From positions 1-5,871 of the forward strand of contig JACDGH010000175.1 of assembly GCA_013815395.1 (NCBI GenBank): a stretch of 5,871 bases of DNA, written 5' to 3'. Source of the DNA: Parachlamydiaceae bacterium (GTDB taxonomy: Bacteria; Chlamydiota; Chlamydiia; Chlamydiales; Parachlamydiaceae). The notes under the pieces were generated by a model, which was not told the origin of the DNA, made no database searches, and saw only the letters and a program-made list of their open reading frames with translations. Of the stretch, positions 5,352 to 5,871 are shown piece after piece. A program made the translations under genes and the position numbers. Numbering within the stretch: position 1 is the first letter of the stretch; each line of letters opens with the position of its first letter.

Positions 5352-5871
5352 ATGACATGTTTATTTGAAACAGAAAAAATAAAAGATTTAAGCGAAATGT
5401 TATCATTAAACTTTGAACCTCTTCAAAGAGCCGTAAAACAATTGTCTTCTCACGTTTTTTCTATAAAAATTAATAACCATACAGGAATTGCTTTAGGTCA
5501 TTCTTTGGCTTCTGATCTAGAAATAGAACAAAGCTTAGATTTTCTATCAGAAACCACTTTGTGTTATTGGTGGACTGATGCCGCTCAAGAAGATCTTGCT
5601 TCAAGACTAAAAAAAAAGGGCTTTCTCTATATAATGTCCATAGATCTCATGAAAGCAAACCTTCTGCCAAAAAAAAACTCCGTTCATGCTCATGATGTAA
5701 AAATCCTTCAGGCTAAAACCTTGGAAGAAAAAGACTTGTCTATTGAAATTATTTCCTCTTGTTTTGACACCTCTAAAAAAGACAAGCAAGAATGGATTGA
5801 TTTCTTAGAGATTAATCTCGGAGAAAGCCATTGTTTTATCTATCTAGCTTATTGGCAAAACACTCCTGTTG
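5352..5871 (+). CDS. N-terminal part of a probable GNAT-family acetyltransferase (3' end outside window)
   Basis: An ATG at 5352, preceded by AGAGGG, opens a frame that stays open for 173 codons to the end of the window. The product begins MTCLFETEKIKDLSEMLSLN. The segment SETTLCYWWTDAAQEDLASR followed by LKKKGF resembles the N-terminal subdomain of two-part GNAT proteins. The stretch from LEEKDLSIEIISSCFD to HCFIYLAYWQNTPV looks like the opening strands and helices of the GNAT core, where 'YLAYWQNTPV' would be the strand before the acetyl-CoA-binding region. The diagnostic pyrophosphate loop (R/Q-x-x-G-x-G/A) lies beyond the window, so the family call is tentative. The gene starts 35 bp after the glycosyltransferase and probably shares its promoter. 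The substrate is unknown. A minus-strand frame at 5607-5789 is only its shadow. Confidence 0.68.
   Translation, partial: MTCLFETEKIKDLSEMLSLNFEPLQRAVKQLSSHVFSIKINNHTGIALGHSLASDLEIEQSLDFLSETTLCYWWTDAAQEDLASRLKKKGFLYIMSIDLMKANLLPKKNSVHAHDVKILQAKTLEEKDLSIEIISSCFDTSKKDKQEWIDFLEINLGESHCFIYLAYWQNTPV

Noticed and set aside
5607..5789. 60-aa minus-strand ORF
   Set aside because: It is a shadow of the acetyltransferase reading frame, low in complexity (Phe/Lys-rich) and without a ribosome binding site.

Overview
This is an AT-rich bacterial segment with five recognisable protein genes, at least two decayed genes and a long, gene-poor intergenic stretch. Shine-Dalgarno sequences and sigma70-type promoter elements point to a typical bacterium. 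The AT-richness, the number of visibly decaying genes and the loose spacing suggest a host-associated Gram-negative, for example an amoeba-associated lineage such as environmental Chlamydiae or Legionellales. That is an impression from style only; nothing here is a decisive taxonomic marker.

Layout. Positions 1-453 (+) hold the 3' end of what looks like a class I SAM-dependent methyltransferase. 454-704 is non-coding or degenerate, with a strong inverted repeat and a 9-bp inverted pair at its two edges. 705-1169 (-) is an unrecognised 154-aa protein with a clear ribosome binding site and promoter. 1222-1698 (-) is a ruined ada / O6-methylguanine-DNA methyltransferase gene with two homopolymer frameshifts, an in-frame stop and loss of the catalytic PCHR part. 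1762-3042 (+) is an intact FAD-dependent oxidoreductase of the D-amino-acid-oxidase/glycine-oxidase fold with an N-terminal signal-like segment. 3043-3939 carries no intact gene: it holds a broken small gene (about 3268-3542), hairpins (3607-3648, 3674-3692) and a possible short minus-strand coding remnant near 3792-3860. 4009-5316 (+) is a GT1/UGT-family glycosyltransferase with a near-consensus promoter just upstream. 5352 to the window end (+) is the 5' part of a GNAT-type acetyltransferase, probably co-transcribed with it.

Working together. The only convincing operon is glycosyltransferase plus acetyltransferase (35-bp gap, own ribosome binding site). A sugar transferase next to an acyltransferase would fit modification of a lipid or small molecule, but no substrate can be read from the sequence. 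The other genes look like independent units separated by decay. I see no rRNA, tRNA, CRISPR array, complete insertion sequence or prophage gene. I did not find a clearly novel multi-gene system. The most informative observations are the ada ruin, the promoter lying in its remains, and the start-less, frameshifted small gene that keeps a strong ribosome binding site.
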